Part shown: positions 33,542 to 42,688 of the stretch, one piece after another
Position numbering within the stretch: the first letter of the stretch is position 1
Layout of the letters: each line of letters begins with the position of its first letter
Assembly (NCBI GenBank): GCA_021828105.1
Contig: JAKATG010000015.1
Span: 124,001-188,000, forward strand
Length of the DNA stretch: 64,000 bases
DNA from: Taklimakanibacter sp021828105
GTDB lineage: Bacteria > Pseudomonadota > Alphaproteobacteria > Rhizobiales > Aestuariivirgaceae
Direction of reading: 5' to 3'
Made by a program: the position numbers and the translations under genes
The notes under the pieces: model-generated
What the model was told of the DNA's origin: nothing
What the model saw: the letters and a program-made list of their open reading frames with translations, nothing else
Databases searched by the model: none

Positions 33542-34834
33542 TTACGCCCCGTCCTCTTCCTCGCCGTTGAAGACGAGCCCACGCTCGACGGCGCTCCTGC
33601 CGAATTTTTCCCTGAGGCGGTCGATGGCGTGCTCCGCCTTGGCGCGGGTCGCGGCGCGCTCGTCGAGCGTGGCTTCGTGACTGGAGGGATCGATCTCGCG
33701 CAGATGCGAAATGCCGACGCCGAGAAGGCGGAAGGCGGTGCCGGTGGCTTCGCGCTTGAGCAAGGGTTGTGCTGCCGAGAAAATGCGGTCGGCGAGCACC
33801 GTCGCATCCTGGAAGGAGGCGGCACGGGTCCTGAGCTTGAAGTCCGCGGTCTTGAGCTTGAGCGTGACGGTGGACCCCGCGAGCCGGTCAGCCTTGGCGC
33901 GGCGCGATACTTTCTCGCTCATTTGCCAGAGGATGCGCTCGAGCGCCTTGTAGTCGCTGATATCCTCATCGAAGGTGGTTTCGGCGCTGATGCTTTTGGT
34001 GTCGTCGTCGGGCGACACATGGCGGGCATCCTCGCCGCGCGACAGGTGATAGAGCCTGGCGCCCAGCGTGCCGTAGCGTTTCATCAGATCGACCTTCTCG
34101 CGCGTCTGCAGCTGGGCGATCATGGTGATGCCGTCCTTGGCCAGCTCCGCCTGCATCGCCTTACCGACGCCCCAGATGGCGCTGACCGGCTTCGCCGCCA
34201 GGAAGCCCAGCGTCTCGGCCCTGCCGATCACCGAGAAGCCGCGCGGCTTGTCGAGATCGGAGGCCATCTTGGCGAGGAATTTGTTGTGCGACAGGCCGAC
34301 CGACACGGTGATGCCGATCTCGCGCTCGATCTCCTGTCCGAGCAGCGCCAGCGAATAGGCCGCACTGCGCCCATGCAGGCGCTCGGTGCCGGCAAGATCG
34401 AGAAAGGCCTCGTCGATCGACAGCGGCTGGACCAAGGGCGTGAGCGCCAGCATGAGCTCGCGCACTTGCTGTCCGACCGCGGCATATTTCGCCATGTTGG
34501 GCGGAATGACGGTGGCGTCGGGACAGAGCTTGAGGGCCTGGAACATCGGCATCGCCGATCTCACGCCCCTGATGCGCGCGATATAGCAGGCGGTCGAGAC
34601 CACACCCCTGTGCTGGACGCCGACGATCACCGGTCTGTCGCGCAGGCTCGGATCGTCGCGCTTCTCGATCGCCGCATAGAAGGCGTCACAATCGAGATGG
34701 GCGGTGGTGAGGTGATGCAGCTCGGGATGGCGCAGCAGCCGCGGCGAGCGGCAGGAGGAGCAGCGGCGATCGTCCGCGCTCACGGGATTGAAGCAATCCC
34801 GGCAGAAGCCCGCTCCCACCCTTTCCCTGTCCAT
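33542..34834 (-). CDS. dinB: DNA polymerase IV with N-terminal zinc ribbon
   Basis: This Y-family translesion polymerase has 430 residues. A zinc ribbon of two Cys pairs (CRDC and CSSC near residues 13 and 26) precedes the catalytic palm: HLDCDAFYAAIE and SIDEAFLDL supply the metal-binding carboxylates. The finger helix-hairpin region and little-finger domain follow. The end has no clear beta-clamp-binding motif of the QL-LF type that I can see. The added zinc ribbon is known from rhizobial DinB proteins. No SOS box was evident upstream. Confidence 0.92.
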   Translation of the reverse strand: MDRERVGAGFCRDCFNPVSADDRRCSSCRSPRLLRHPELHHLTTAHLDCDAFYAAIEKRDDPSLRDRPVIVGVQHRGVVSTACYIARIRGVRSAMPMFQALKLCPDATVIPPNMAKYAAVGQQVRELMLALTPLVQPLSIDEAFLDLAGTERLHGRSAAYSLALLGQEIEREIGITVSVGLSHNKFLAKMASDLDKPRGFSVIGRAETLGFLAAKPVSAIWGVGKAMQAELAKDGITMIAQLQTREKVDLMKRYGTLGARLYHLSRGEDARHVSPDDDTKSISAETTFDEDISDYKALERILWQMSEKVSRRAKADRLAGSTVTLKLKTADFKLRTRAASFQDATVLADRIFSAAQPLLKREATGTAFRLLGVGISHLREIDPSSHEATLDERAATRAKAEHAIDRLREKFGRSAVERGLVFNGEEEDGA

Positions 34835-34848
34835 GAGTCCATTTTAAC

Positions 34849-34916
34849 GCATGATCCGGAAAAGTTCATGGCCGGGCTTGACCCGGCCATGCACCGGTTT
34901 TCCGAGAAGATCATGC
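34849..34916. repeat. Nested palindromic repeat element
   Basis: Outer arms GCATGATC (34849-34856) and GATCATGC (34909-34916) are exact complements, then CGGAAAA faces TTTTCCG. The centre is a second perfect hairpin, CATGGCCGGG (34867-34876), loop CTTGA, CCCGGCCATG (34882-34891). Both the outer and the inner unit resemble separate short repeats common in Rhizobiales, so one seems to have inserted in the other. Confidence 0.8.
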
Positions 34917-35039
34917 GCGAACACGTCATCGAGACGTTGCGCAGCCGGCATAAATAGGCTTCACTGGACGTGGGACGAGCGAAAATGAGGGGGGCCGGTT
35001 TTCGCGAGGTCCTGCTCCCGCCTGGATAAGGAGGAGCCG

Positions 35040-35690
35040 ATGTACAAGTTGTACAACGTCAAACGGTGGGGCTCGATCAGCGCCCATCTCGTTCTCGAAG
35101 AGCTTGAAGTTCCTTATCAAAATGTGTGGTTGACGGCCGAGCAGGTGCGCGCGCCGGAATTCCGCGAGATCAGTCCCTTGGGGTTGATACCGGCGCTCGG
35201 GCTGTCGGATGGCCGCGCCATCGCCGAATCGGCGGCGATCGTCGCCTTCCTCACCGACTCGCATCCCGACAAGGGCCTGGCGCCGCCGATCGGCAGCGAC
35301 GACCATGCCCAATATCTCTCGTTGCTCGTCTTCATGGCGGTCAATCTCTATCCCTCTATCAATCTCGCCTTCGACGGCGGGCCGCTTGCCGAGACCGAGG
35401 AGCAGAATGCGGCGATCCGCCGGAAGGGCGGACAGCATAGCCTCGGCGTCTTCGACATCCTCGAGAACCGCCTCGCCGAGGACGGACCATTCCTCCTGGG
35501 CGACAATTACTCTGCCGCCGATATCTATCTGTTCATGCTGACGCTCTGGGCCTACCCCTCGGAGCGGGCAGTGCTCGAGCGTTATCCGCATATTGCCAAG
35601 GTGGCTGAGCATGTGAGGAAGAGGCCGCGTCTCAAGGCGGCGCTCGATGCCCATGGGGCACTTGCCGTCCAGACCGCCGAGGCGGCCTGA
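35040..35690 (+). CDS. Glutathione S-transferase family protein (second)
   Basis: This 216-residue protein has the thioredoxin-like N-terminus (MYKLYNVKRWGSISAHLVLEE, where Ser residues near 12-14 are glutathione-contact candidates), SPLGLIPAL with the cis-Pro, and ESAAIVAFLTD. The helical C-terminus carries NYSAADIYLFML. AAGGAGGAG lies before the ATG, a strong site. It is unrelated in operon to the first GST and shares only moderate similarity. Confidence 0.85.
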   Translation: MYKLYNVKRWGSISAHLVLEELEVPYQNVWLTAEQVRAPEFREISPLGLIPALGLSDGRAIAESAAIVAFLTDSHPDKGLAPPIGSDDHAQYLSLLVFMAVNLYPSINLAFDGGPLAETEEQNAAIRRKGGQHSLGVFDILENRLAEDGPFLLGDNYSAADIYLFMLTLWAYPSERAVLERYPHIAKVAEHVRKRPRLKAALDAHGALAVQTAEAA

Positions 35691-35693
35691 TCA

Positions 35694-35975
35694 TTAGGAT
35701 GACCGGTTGAGGATCTCGGCCGCCAGCGCCGGCAGGCGGGGGTCGAGATCCTGATCGGCCGTGAAGGTCAAAAGAAGCGATTCGTCCTGCAACAAGTGAT
35801 TGAGGACGCCCGCCAGGAACCGCGGGTTCTGGACGGCTTCGCGGATATCGGCCGGGCTTACGCCCGAAAGCGCCAGGAAGCGCCCCAGCCTGTCGCCGTC
35901 AATAGCCAGAAAAGCGAGCGCTTTCAGAGAGATAATCTCGGCTTCTTCAATTGAGAGTTTAAGCGGTTTCTGCAA
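35694..35975 (-). CDS. DUF3572 family protein
   Basis: The 93-residue helical protein (EEAEIISLKALAFLA, GDRLGRFLALSGVSPADIRE, DQDLDPRLPALAAEIL) matches DUF3572, which in rhizobia sits just ahead of divK on the other strand, as here. Its function is unknown. No signal or membrane segment is seen. Confidence 0.87.
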   Translation of the reverse strand: MQKPLKLSIEEAEIISLKALAFLAIDGDRLGRFLALSGVSPADIREAVQNPRFLAGVLNHLLQDESLLLTFTADQDLDPRLPALAAEILNRSS

Positions 35976-36203
35976 AATCCATATTCCGTCTTAAGCCAGG
36001 ATTTACCACGTTAGCGGCTGTCACATTGGTTAAACTGTTAGTTACAGAGTTCGGCGACAATTCCGCCATAAGAAAAGTTGCACCAATTCTCAAAACGAAC
36101 AGGGAAATCGGTGGCTTGCGGTTAACTCCGGCAACCGCACAGATACACCGATGGGGTGGCAGCCGTGCTACAGATACCGGGAAAACATGTGGGAAACGAG
36201 CAC

Positions 36204-36599
36204 ATGCTCGCAAAGAATCCGGCGCAGGCCAAAACCGTTCTGATCGTTGAGGACAACGAGCTCAATATGAAGCTCTTCAACGATCTGTTGGAGGCGCATG
36301 GCTATCGCGTGCTGCAGACGCGCGACGGCCTGTCGGCGCTCGAGATCGCGCGCCAGCACATGCCCGACCTGATCATCATGGACATCCAATTGCCGGAAGT
36401 TTCCGGCATCGAAGTCACCAAATGGCTCAAGGAAGACGACGAGCTGCGCAAGATACCGGTCATCGCCGTGACCGCCTTCGCCATGAAGGGCGATGAGGAA
36501 AAAATCCGGGAAGGGGGGTGCGAGGCCTATATCTCCAAACCCATTTCCGTTATGAGCTTTCTCAAAACGGTAGACAGCTTCCTCAAGAGACCACAATGA
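36204..36599 (+). CDS. divK: Cell-cycle response regulator DivK
   Basis: The 131-residue single-domain receiver has the DivK sequence: VLIVEDNELNMKLFNDLLEAHGY at the start (in part), phospho-acceptor Asp in IIMDIQLPEVSG, GGCEAYISKPIS with the conserved Lys. In Caulobacter and rhizobia DivK switches the PleC/DivJ kinases and, through DivL, the CtrA pathway. The start at 36204 gives the normal length; an upstream extension lacks family similarity. It overlaps pleD by four bases. The 228-base gap upstream carries TTAAC-type half sites but no full CtrA box that I can defend. Confidence 0.94.
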   Translation: MLAKNPAQAKTVLIVEDNELNMKLFNDLLEAHGYRVLQTRDGLSALEIARQHMPDLIIMDIQLPEVSGIEVTKWLKEDDELRKIPVIAVTAFAMKGDEEKIREGGCEAYISKPISVMSFLKTVDSFLKRPQ

Positions 36600-37963
36600 C
36601 CGCCAGGGTTCTGGTCGTCGACGACATTCTCGCGAATGTTCGCCTCCTCGAGGCGAAGCTTTCGGCGGAATATTTCGACGTCGTGACGGCCATGAACGGC
36701 ACTGATGCCCTCGATGCGATCCGGCGCATGAAGCCCGATATCGTGCTCCTCGATGTGATGATGCCGGGCATCGACGGCATCGAGGTCTGCCGCCAGATCA
36801 AGGGCGACTCGCAGACCCATCATATTCCGGTGGTCATGGTCACCGCCCTCGATCAGCCGGAAGACCGTGTGAAAGGCCTCGAGGCCGGCGCCGACGATTT
36901 CCTGACCAAGCCGGTCAATGACATGGCGCTGTTCTGCCGGGTGAAGAGCCTGGTCAGGCTCAAGATGCTCACCGATGAGCTCCGCGCCCGCTCGCCCAAC
37001 GGCGAGGCGGTGCGCCTGGTCAACCGCCTGGAAAACGGCGAGGCATCGCGCCCGGGCAAAGTGCTCATCATCGACAATCGCGCCACCGCCAGCGAGCGCA
37101 CCAAAGCGGCCCTCGTTCCCCATCATGAGGTGACGGTGGTCGACGACCCGTTGACCGCCGTCATGCATGCGGCGGAAACCCGCTACGAGCTCATCATCAT
37201 CAATCTCGACATGGACAATGTCGACGGCCTGCGCCTGTGCTCGCAACTCAAATCGCTCGAGCGCACCCGCCAGACGCCGATCCTCATCGTCGTGGCGCCC
37301 GACGATCACCAGCGGCTTCTGCGCGCGCTCGACATGGGCGTGAACGACTATCTGATCCGGCCCATCGACAGGCAGGAGCTCCTGGCGCGCGCCAATACCC
37401 AGATCAAGCGCTGCCGATATACCGACCAGTTGCGCTCGCATGTCCAGGCGACGATGGAGCTCGCCGTCACCGACCCGCTGACCGGACTCTACAACCGCCG
37501 CTATATGGAAACCCAGACCACGGCGCTGGTCGAGCACGCCATCAATCGCGGCAAGAGTCTGTCGCTGCTCGCCCTCGACGTCGATCACTTCAAGACGGTG
37601 AATGACGAGAACGGCCATGCGGTGGGCGACCGCGTGCTGCAGGAGCTCGCCTCCCGCCTCAAGCAGTCGATCCGCAATATCGACATGATCTGCCGCATCG
37701 GCGGCGAGGAATTCGTCATCGTGCTGCCCGGCACCAACGCGGAGGTGGCCGCCAAGATCGCCGACCGCATGCGCCGCAACATATCGGGCAAGCCCTTCAA
37801 TGTCGGCGCCCGGACCGGCCCGCTGACGGTCACCGTCTCGATCGGCGTCGCCGCCGTCGAAGGATCGTCCGACACGATGGAAGCCATCATGAAGCGCGCC
37901 GACGAGGCGCTCTACAGCGCCAAGCGCCAAGGCCGCAATCGCGTCAACTCGACTGCGGCCTGA
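36596..37963 (+). CDS. pleD: Diguanylate cyclase response regulator PleD
   Basis: PleD has 455 residues: receiver 1 (VLVVDDILANVRLL, D-acceptor in VLLDVMMPG), a second degenerate receiver (about 155-280), and a GGEEF domain with the intact active site GGEEF and an allosteric I-site RNID five residues before it. It makes c-di-GMP and is feedback-inhibited. It controls polar development in Caulobacter. The ATG overlaps the divK stop; an earlier in-frame start at 36518 lies inside divK. Confidence 0.94.
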   Translation: MTARVLVVDDILANVRLLEAKLSAEYFDVVTAMNGTDALDAIRRMKPDIVLLDVMMPGIDGIEVCRQIKGDSQTHHIPVVMVTALDQPEDRVKGLEAGADDFLTKPVNDMALFCRVKSLVRLKMLTDELRARSPNGEAVRLVNRLENGEASRPGKVLIIDNRATASERTKAALVPHHEVTVVDDPLTAVMHAAETRYELIIINLDMDNVDGLRLCSQLKSLERTRQTPILIVVAPDDHQRLLRALDMGVNDYLIRPIDRQELLARANTQIKRCRYTDQLRSHVQATMELAVTDPLTGLYNRRYMETQTTALVEHAINRGKSLSLLALDVDHFKTVNDENGHAVGDRVLQELASRLKQSIRNIDMICRIGGEEFVIVLPGTNAEVAAKIADRMRRNISGKPFNVGARTGPLTVTVSIGVAAVEGSSDTMEAIMKRADEALYSAKRQGRNRVNSTAA

Positions 37964-37971
37964 ACCGTTCT

Positions 37972-38532
37972 CTAGACGACATATCGCAGCAGCACGATCC
38001 CGTCATTGAAGGTGCGACATTCGGCGAGCGTCATCACCGATTGCGTGCCCGACGGAAACAGGCGTTTGCCGCGCCCGAGCACGATCGGATAGATCATCAG
38101 GCGATATTCATCGACGAGACGGTGCGGCATCAGTACATGCACGATCGAGGCGCTGCCATAGATCAGCATGTCGCGGCCCGGTTCCGCCTTCAACGCCTTC
38201 GTTTCACCGACAAGATCCCGGCCGATGATCGTCGTGTTGTTCCACGCAGCGCTTTTGAGGCTGCGCGATGCGACATATTTCGGCAGGCTGTTCATGCGCT
38301 CGGCAAATTCACCTTCGACCGTGGGCCAGACGGCGGCGAAGCCGTCATAGGTCAGGCGGCCGAAGAGCAGCGCATCGGCCTCCGCGAGTTCGTCATGCTT
38401 GAACTTGTCGCCGTCCGGGCCGCGGCTGAACGGCCCGGTCCAGTCGCCGAGGCCCGATCCTTCCATCCCGACCGGGTCCTGGATGACGCCGTCGAGAGAC
38501 ATGTAATCCGTCGCGATGATCCTTCTGGACAT
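37972..38532 (-). CDS. Dihydrofolate reductase-fold (RibD C-terminal type) protein
   Basis: The 186-residue protein starts RRIIATDYMSLDGVIQDP, then GRLTYDGFAAVWP, and ends with the RLVDEYRLMIYPIVLG segment, the pattern of the RibD C-terminal/YyaP-like reductase family. It is a cytosolic NADPH-binding fold with unknown substrate, not a housekeeping DHFR. Eight bases separate its stop from the convergent pleD. A paralogue lies just upstream. Confidence 0.82.
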   Translation of the reverse strand: MSRRIIATDYMSLDGVIQDPVGMEGSGLGDWTGPFSRGPDGDKFKHDELAEADALLFGRLTYDGFAAVWPTVEGEFAERMNSLPKYVASRSLKSAAWNNTTIIGRDLVGETKALKAEPGRDMLIYGSASIVHVLMPHRLVDEYRLMIYPIVLGRGKRLFPSGTQSVMTLAECRTFNDGIVLLRYVV

Positions 38533-38590
38533 CTCGATATCCTTTCACAGGGGTGTTGCCGGACCGGCCGGATAGCCGGCCGGCACTTCG

Positions 38591-39266
38591 TCAGGTGAGA
38601 TCGTTGCGGCGCTCGATCTCGGCTGCGGAAGGGTCGTCCGCAGCGAAGGATCCGGTCTTGACGTCGCCGTCGGGTTCATAGCGCGCGACCAGGACGCCCG
38701 AGCCCGAGACCGTCGACTTCGTCAGCTTTAAAGCGCCGGGCTTCGTGCCGTCACCGAAGAAGCGCTTGCCCTTGCCGAGAGCGACCGGAAAGGTGAGGAG
38801 CGTGACTTCGTCGATCAGCTGATGCGCCAGCAGCGTCTGCACGAAATTGCTCGAGCCCTGGACGAGGAGGGCAGGGCCGTCCTTCTGCTTGAGATCGCGC
38901 AAGGTCGCGACCACATCGCGACCGAGCGACTGGCTGTTGTGCCAGCCGAGCGTGTCGGGCGAATGCGTGGCGACATATTTGGTGGCGCCGTTGAACAGCC
39001 TGGTGATCTTGCCCGTGAGCTCGTCGGCGCCTTCGGTCTTCACATGCGGCCAATAGGCGGCAAAGATGTCATAGGTCTTGCGGCCGAGCAGGAGGTCGAA
39101 GGGCGCGGAAAGGAGTTCGTCCATGACGGCGCTCAAGGCGTCGTCCCAGTAAGGCGCCGTCCAGCCGCCATATTTGAAGCCGCCGGTGGGATCCTCATCC
39201 GGTCCGCCAGGGGCCTGCATCACGCCGTCGAGACTGACAAAAGCGCTGGCTACGATCTTGCGCATG
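38591..39266 (-). CDS. Dihydrofolate reductase-fold (RibD C-terminal type) protein, paralogue
   Basis: ATG 39266 has GGAGA five bases upstream; the longer frame to 39424 is not supported. The 225-residue protein starts RKIVASAFVSLDGVMQAPGG, has LLLGRKTYDIFAAYWP and ends with LIDEVTLLTFPVALGKGKR, similar to the next gene downstream but with a longer tail. The two probably arose by duplication and lie in one leftward transcript, 58 bases apart. Confidence 0.82.
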
Positions 39267-39523
39267 GTATTCTCCTTTGATTTCAAGCCCATCAGGGGCG
39301 TTCTCATAGCCACGACGAACGGACCGAGGCGAAATCGACAAGGGAGACGATATTTTTGCCTGCTCCGCTGTCGGATGAGCGTATCGAGCGCGCAGCGCAC
39401 ATCTTTCAATCTTGACGTGAACACATAGCGCCCTGCCGATTTTGGCGTTTTGCACCTAATGCAACCGTGCTAGGCTTGGATTCCCTTGGCTGTGACCTAA
39501 AAAGAAGGGAATAAGCGATCCAT

Positions 39524-39769
39524 ATGGCACAGGAAAAACCACAAAATCTGCAGGATACTTTTCTTAATCACGTCCGCAAGCAGAAGATCCCGGTGACGGT
39601 GTTTCTCGTTAATGGGGTGAAATTGCAGGGTATTATTACCTGGTTCGATAATTTCTGCGTGCTTTTGCGAAGAGACGGCCTGTCCCAGCTCGTCTATAAG
39701 CATGCCATTTCGACGATCATGCCGGGCGGGCCGATCAGCCTGTTCGACGAGGAAGGCAAGGACGGGTGA
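39524..39769 (+). CDS. hfq: RNA chaperone Hfq
   Basis: The 81-residue protein has the Sm1 motif (QDTFLNHVRKQKIPVTVFLVNGVKLQG in pieces LNHVRKQKIPV and FLVNGVKLQG) and Sm2 motif YKHAIST, with only a short C-terminal tail as in rhizobia. It forms the hexamer that pairs small RNAs with messages. The upstream 257-base gap holds no other gene. Its stop overlaps the start of hflX. Confidence 0.97.
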   Translation: MAQEKPQNLQDTFLNHVRKQKIPVTVFLVNGVKLQGIITWFDNFCVLLRRDGLSQLVYKHAISTIMPGGPISLFDEEGKDG

Positions 39770-41151
39770 CGCCCAGCAGACGCAAGCATTCTTCCGGTCA
39801 CGAAGTTCGATTTCAGATTGAAGGGCCTGAGGCCACGCGCGCCGTTGTCGTTCATGTGGAACGCAAGGCGAGGGTGGCGTCGGCGCTGACGGATCGGACG
39901 GCGGCCTCGCGCCTCGAGGAAGCCGTCGGTCTGGCGCTGGCCATCGATCTCGATATCGCCGGCGAGCTTGTCGTCATGCTGAGCGAACCCCGCCCCGCTA
40001 CCTTGATCGGCAGCGGCAAGGTCGATGAGATCGCGGGGCTGGTCAGGGAGAGCGAGACGGATCTCGTCCTCGTCAATGGGACGCTGAGCCCGATCCAGCA
40101 GCGCAATCTCGAAAAGGCCTGGGATGCCAAGGTCCTCGACCGGACCGGCCTCATCCTGGAGATTTTTGGGCGGCGCGCCCGCACGCGTGAAGGCCTCTTG
40201 CAGGTCGAGCTCGCGCATTTGCGCTACCAGAAGAGCCGGCTGGTCAGATCCTGGACCCACTTGGAACGCCAACGCGGCGGCTTCGGCTTCCTTGGCGGTC
40301 CCGGCGAGACCCAGCTCGAAGCCGACCGGCGGCTCATCCAGGAGCGCATATCGCGGCTCGAAAAGCAGCTCGCTTCCGTCGTGAAGACGCGGGGGCTGCA
40401 TCGCGAGGGCAGGGCGCGCGTTCCCTATCCGGTCGTCGCCCTCGTCGGCTATACCAATGCCGGCAAGTCGACCCTGTTCAACGCGCTGACCAAGGCGGGC
40501 GTGCTCGCCAAGGACCTGCTTTTCGCCACCCTCGATCCCGCCATGCGCGCGATCTCGCTGCCGCATGGCCGCAAGGTCGTTCTCTCGGACACGGTCGGCT
40601 TCATTTCCGATCTTCCGACGCCGCTCATCGCCGCCTTCCGCGCCACGCTCGAAGAGGTGATCGAGGCCGATGTGATCCTGCATGTGCGCGACATCAGCCA
40701 TCCGGAAACGGATGCCCAGGCGGCCGACGTCTCCGCCATCCTGAGCGAGCTCGGCATCGGTGAGAACCGCCGCGACCACATCATCGACGTCTGGAACAAG
40801 GCCGATCAATTGCCTGACGATCTCGCCGCGATGCGCCGGATGCAGGCCGCGAGGCAGGAAGGCTGTGTCCTGGTCTCGGCCCTGACCGGCCAGGGCCTCG
40901 ATGAGTTGCGCCAGTTGATCGAAGCCAAATTGGGCAAGGACCTCGATGTCTATGAAGCGGTCCTCGATCCGGCCGACGGGCAGGGCCAGGCCTGGCTCTA
41001 TGACAAGGGCGAGGTGCTGGGCCGCGAGCAGCTCGAGGACGGCCGCGTCGTTCTGACCGTGCGCCTCGGCCCCGACAAGGCGCAGATCGCCCAAAGCCGC
41101 TTCAAATACCGCTTGCGCAATACGAGCCTGCTCGATCAAGCGGCGGAATAA
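39766..41151 (+). CDS. hflX: Ribosome-associated GTPase HflX
   Basis: The 461-residue GTPase has the N-terminal HflX domain (IGSGKVDEI, LVNGTLSPIQQRNLEKAW, in pieces), a coiled linker GGFGFLGGPGETQLEADRR, then the G domain: P-loop GYTNAGKST, G3 DTVGFI, and NKAD. It splits stalled ribosomes under stress. Start is GTG, overlapping the hfq stop by four bases, the standard alphaproteobacterial order. Confidence 0.96.
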   Translation: MTPSRRKHSSGHEVRFQIEGPEATRAVVVHVERKARVASALTDRTAASRLEEAVGLALAIDLDIAGELVVMLSEPRPATLIGSGKVDEIAGLVRESETDLVLVNGTLSPIQQRNLEKAWDAKVLDRTGLILEIFGRRARTREGLLQVELAHLRYQKSRLVRSWTHLERQRGGFGFLGGPGETQLEADRRLIQERISRLEKQLASVVKTRGLHREGRARVPYPVVALVGYTNAGKSTLFNALTKAGVLAKDLLFATLDPAMRAISLPHGRKVVLSDTVGFISDLPTPLIAAFRATLEEVIEADVILHVRDISHPETDAQAADVSAILSELGIGENRRDHIIDVWNKADQLPDDLAAMRRMQAARQEGCVLVSALTGQGLDELRQLIEAKLGKDLDVYEAVLDPADGQGQAWLYDKGEVLGREQLEDGRVVLTVRLGPDKAQIAQSRFKYRLRNTSLLDQAAE

Positions 41152-41154
41152 CGT

Positions 41155-41955
41155 TCAGCGCCGTTCAAGCGCCTTGGCTTCGTCCCACAGCGCATCCATC
41201 TCGGCGAGCGTCGACTTTTCCGGCGATGAGCCGCGCTTGGCGAGCGCGTCCTCGATATGGCGGAAGCGGCGCAGGAATTTCTCATTTGCGGTGCGCACGG
41301 CGCTTTCCGGATCGATGCCGAGATGGCGGCCGAGATTGGCCATGGCGAAGAGCAGGTCGCCATATTCGGCGGCCTGCTTTTCGGGCACGGTCTCGTCCTG
41401 AAGCTCGGCGATCTCCTCGTTCATCTTGTCATAGACGAAATCGATCGACGGCCAGTCGAAGCCGACCTTGGCGGCCTTGGCCTGCAACTTGACCGCGCGC
41501 GTCATCGCCGGCAGCGCCACCGGCACGCCATCGAGGAGCCCTGAGCCATTCGCGTTGTCCTTCTTCTCGCGCGCCTTCATCTCTTCCCAGAAGCCTTTGG
41601 CGAGCTTGGCCGAGCGCGCTTTCTCGTCGCCGAAGACATGCGGATGGCGCCGGATCATCTTGCGGCAGATGGATTCCACCACGTCGTCGAAGGCAAAACT
41701 CTTCTCCTCGGCGGCGAGCTGGGCGTGATAGACGACCTGCAGCAAGAGATCGCCCAGTTCCTCGCACAGATCGCTTCTGTCGTTGCGTGCGATGGCATCG
41801 GCCACTTCATAGGCTTCCTCGATCGTATAGGGCGCGATGGTCGCGAAATTCTGCTCGAGATCCCAGGGGCAGCCGGTGCCGGGCATGCGCAGCGCCGCCA
41901 TGATGGCTCTGAGGGTCGCGACTTGGCGGGGATCGAGATCGGCGGGATTGGTCAT
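41155..41955 (-). CDS. mazG: Nucleoside triphosphate pyrophosphohydrolase MazG
   Basis: The 266-residue enzyme hydrolyses NTPs to NMP plus pyrophosphate. The first domain has CPWDLEQ, EEAYEVADAI and EELGDLLLQVVYH with the metal-binding EExxD. The second repeats the pattern with a degenerate EIAELQDE and EYGDLLFAMANLGR. The gene converges with hflX, with stops three bases apart, which is the usual position in rhizobia. Confidence 0.94.
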   Translation of the reverse strand: MTNPADLDPRQVATLRAIMAALRMPGTGCPWDLEQNFATIAPYTIEEAYEVADAIARNDRSDLCEELGDLLLQVVYHAQLAAEEKSFAFDDVVESICRKMIRRHPHVFGDEKARSAKLAKGFWEEMKAREKKDNANGSGLLDGVPVALPAMTRAVKLQAKAAKVGFDWPSIDFVYDKMNEEIAELQDETVPEKQAAEYGDLLFAMANLGRHLGIDPESAVRTANEKFLRRFRHIEDALAKRGSSPEKSTLAEMDALWDEAKALERR

Positions 41956-41976
41956 GCGTTTGGCACTCGTGAGGGG

Positions 41977-42504
41977 TTATGCGGGAAGGAGAGCGGCGAT
42001 TGTCTCGGCCGCCTGGTCTGGCGTCATGGCCGCGGTGTCGATGGTGAGCGCCGGCGTCGGCATGGCCGCCAGACAGGCGGCGAAGTCATTCGCGAGCCGG
42101 CGCAAGAGCTCGGGTGATTGCATCTTGCCGAATGCGGCGCGATCCGGTGCGCCGAGACGGCGCTCCTGTTCTGCAGGCGGGACGGTGAGAGCGACGAACG
42201 TCACCTTTCCTCGGCCGGTCTCGACAAGGGCCCGGGCGCGCTCGGGGAAATCACGCGCCACCGTGGGCTCGGGCGCGAAGGTGAAGATGAGCGAGCGGCC
42301 GGTCTTCGCCGCTTCGGCGAAGACGTCGAGCCAGAAGCGTTCACGCAAGCGTGCGAAACTTTCGCAGCCGAAGGGAAATACCGCGCCGACGGCGTCGACC
42401 ACCAGATGATTGTGGAAGAGCGCGAGGCCGGTGCGCGCGGCAAGGGCTTTCGCGATGGTGAGCTTGCCCGATGCCGGCTGTCCATAGAGGAAGATGAGAT
42501 GCAT
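41977..42504 (-). CDS. P-loop kinase-like protein
   Basis: The 175-residue protein opens with a Walker A motif GQPASGKLT near residue 8. An acidic pair is not evident. FTFAPEP and VALTVPPAEQERRL follow, with the Arg-rich lid expected of small shikimate- or gluconate-kinase-like enzymes. The phosphoacceptor is unknown. It starts 21 bases upstream of mazG on the same strand, so they may share a message. Confidence 0.75.
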   Translation of the reverse strand: MHLIFLYGQPASGKLTIAKALAARTGLALFHNHLVVDAVGAVFPFGCESFARLRERFWLDVFAEAAKTGRSLIFTFAPEPTVARDFPERARALVETGRGKVTFVALTVPPAEQERRLGAPDRAAFGKMQSPELLRRLANDFAACLAAMPTPALTIDTAAMTPDQAAETIAALLPA

Positions 42505-42688
42505 CGGATGAGATTACCGGCATGGCGACCGGCTTGCTACCGCTGGATTGCGCTCGCCCGCGCAAGAGCGATGAGAAAATGGCTTGGCAGCGACGTCAGG
42601 ACGGAATGGCGCCAGGGGTGGCCAGTCCGGCCGCTTATGGCTATGGCATTGGACCGGCAGAATCCTGCCATCCCCTTGGGAGTCGACC

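Noticed and set aside
35976..36203. CtrA binding box upstream of divK
   Set aside because: TTAAC half sites occur, but no full TTAA-N7-TTAA pair is present.
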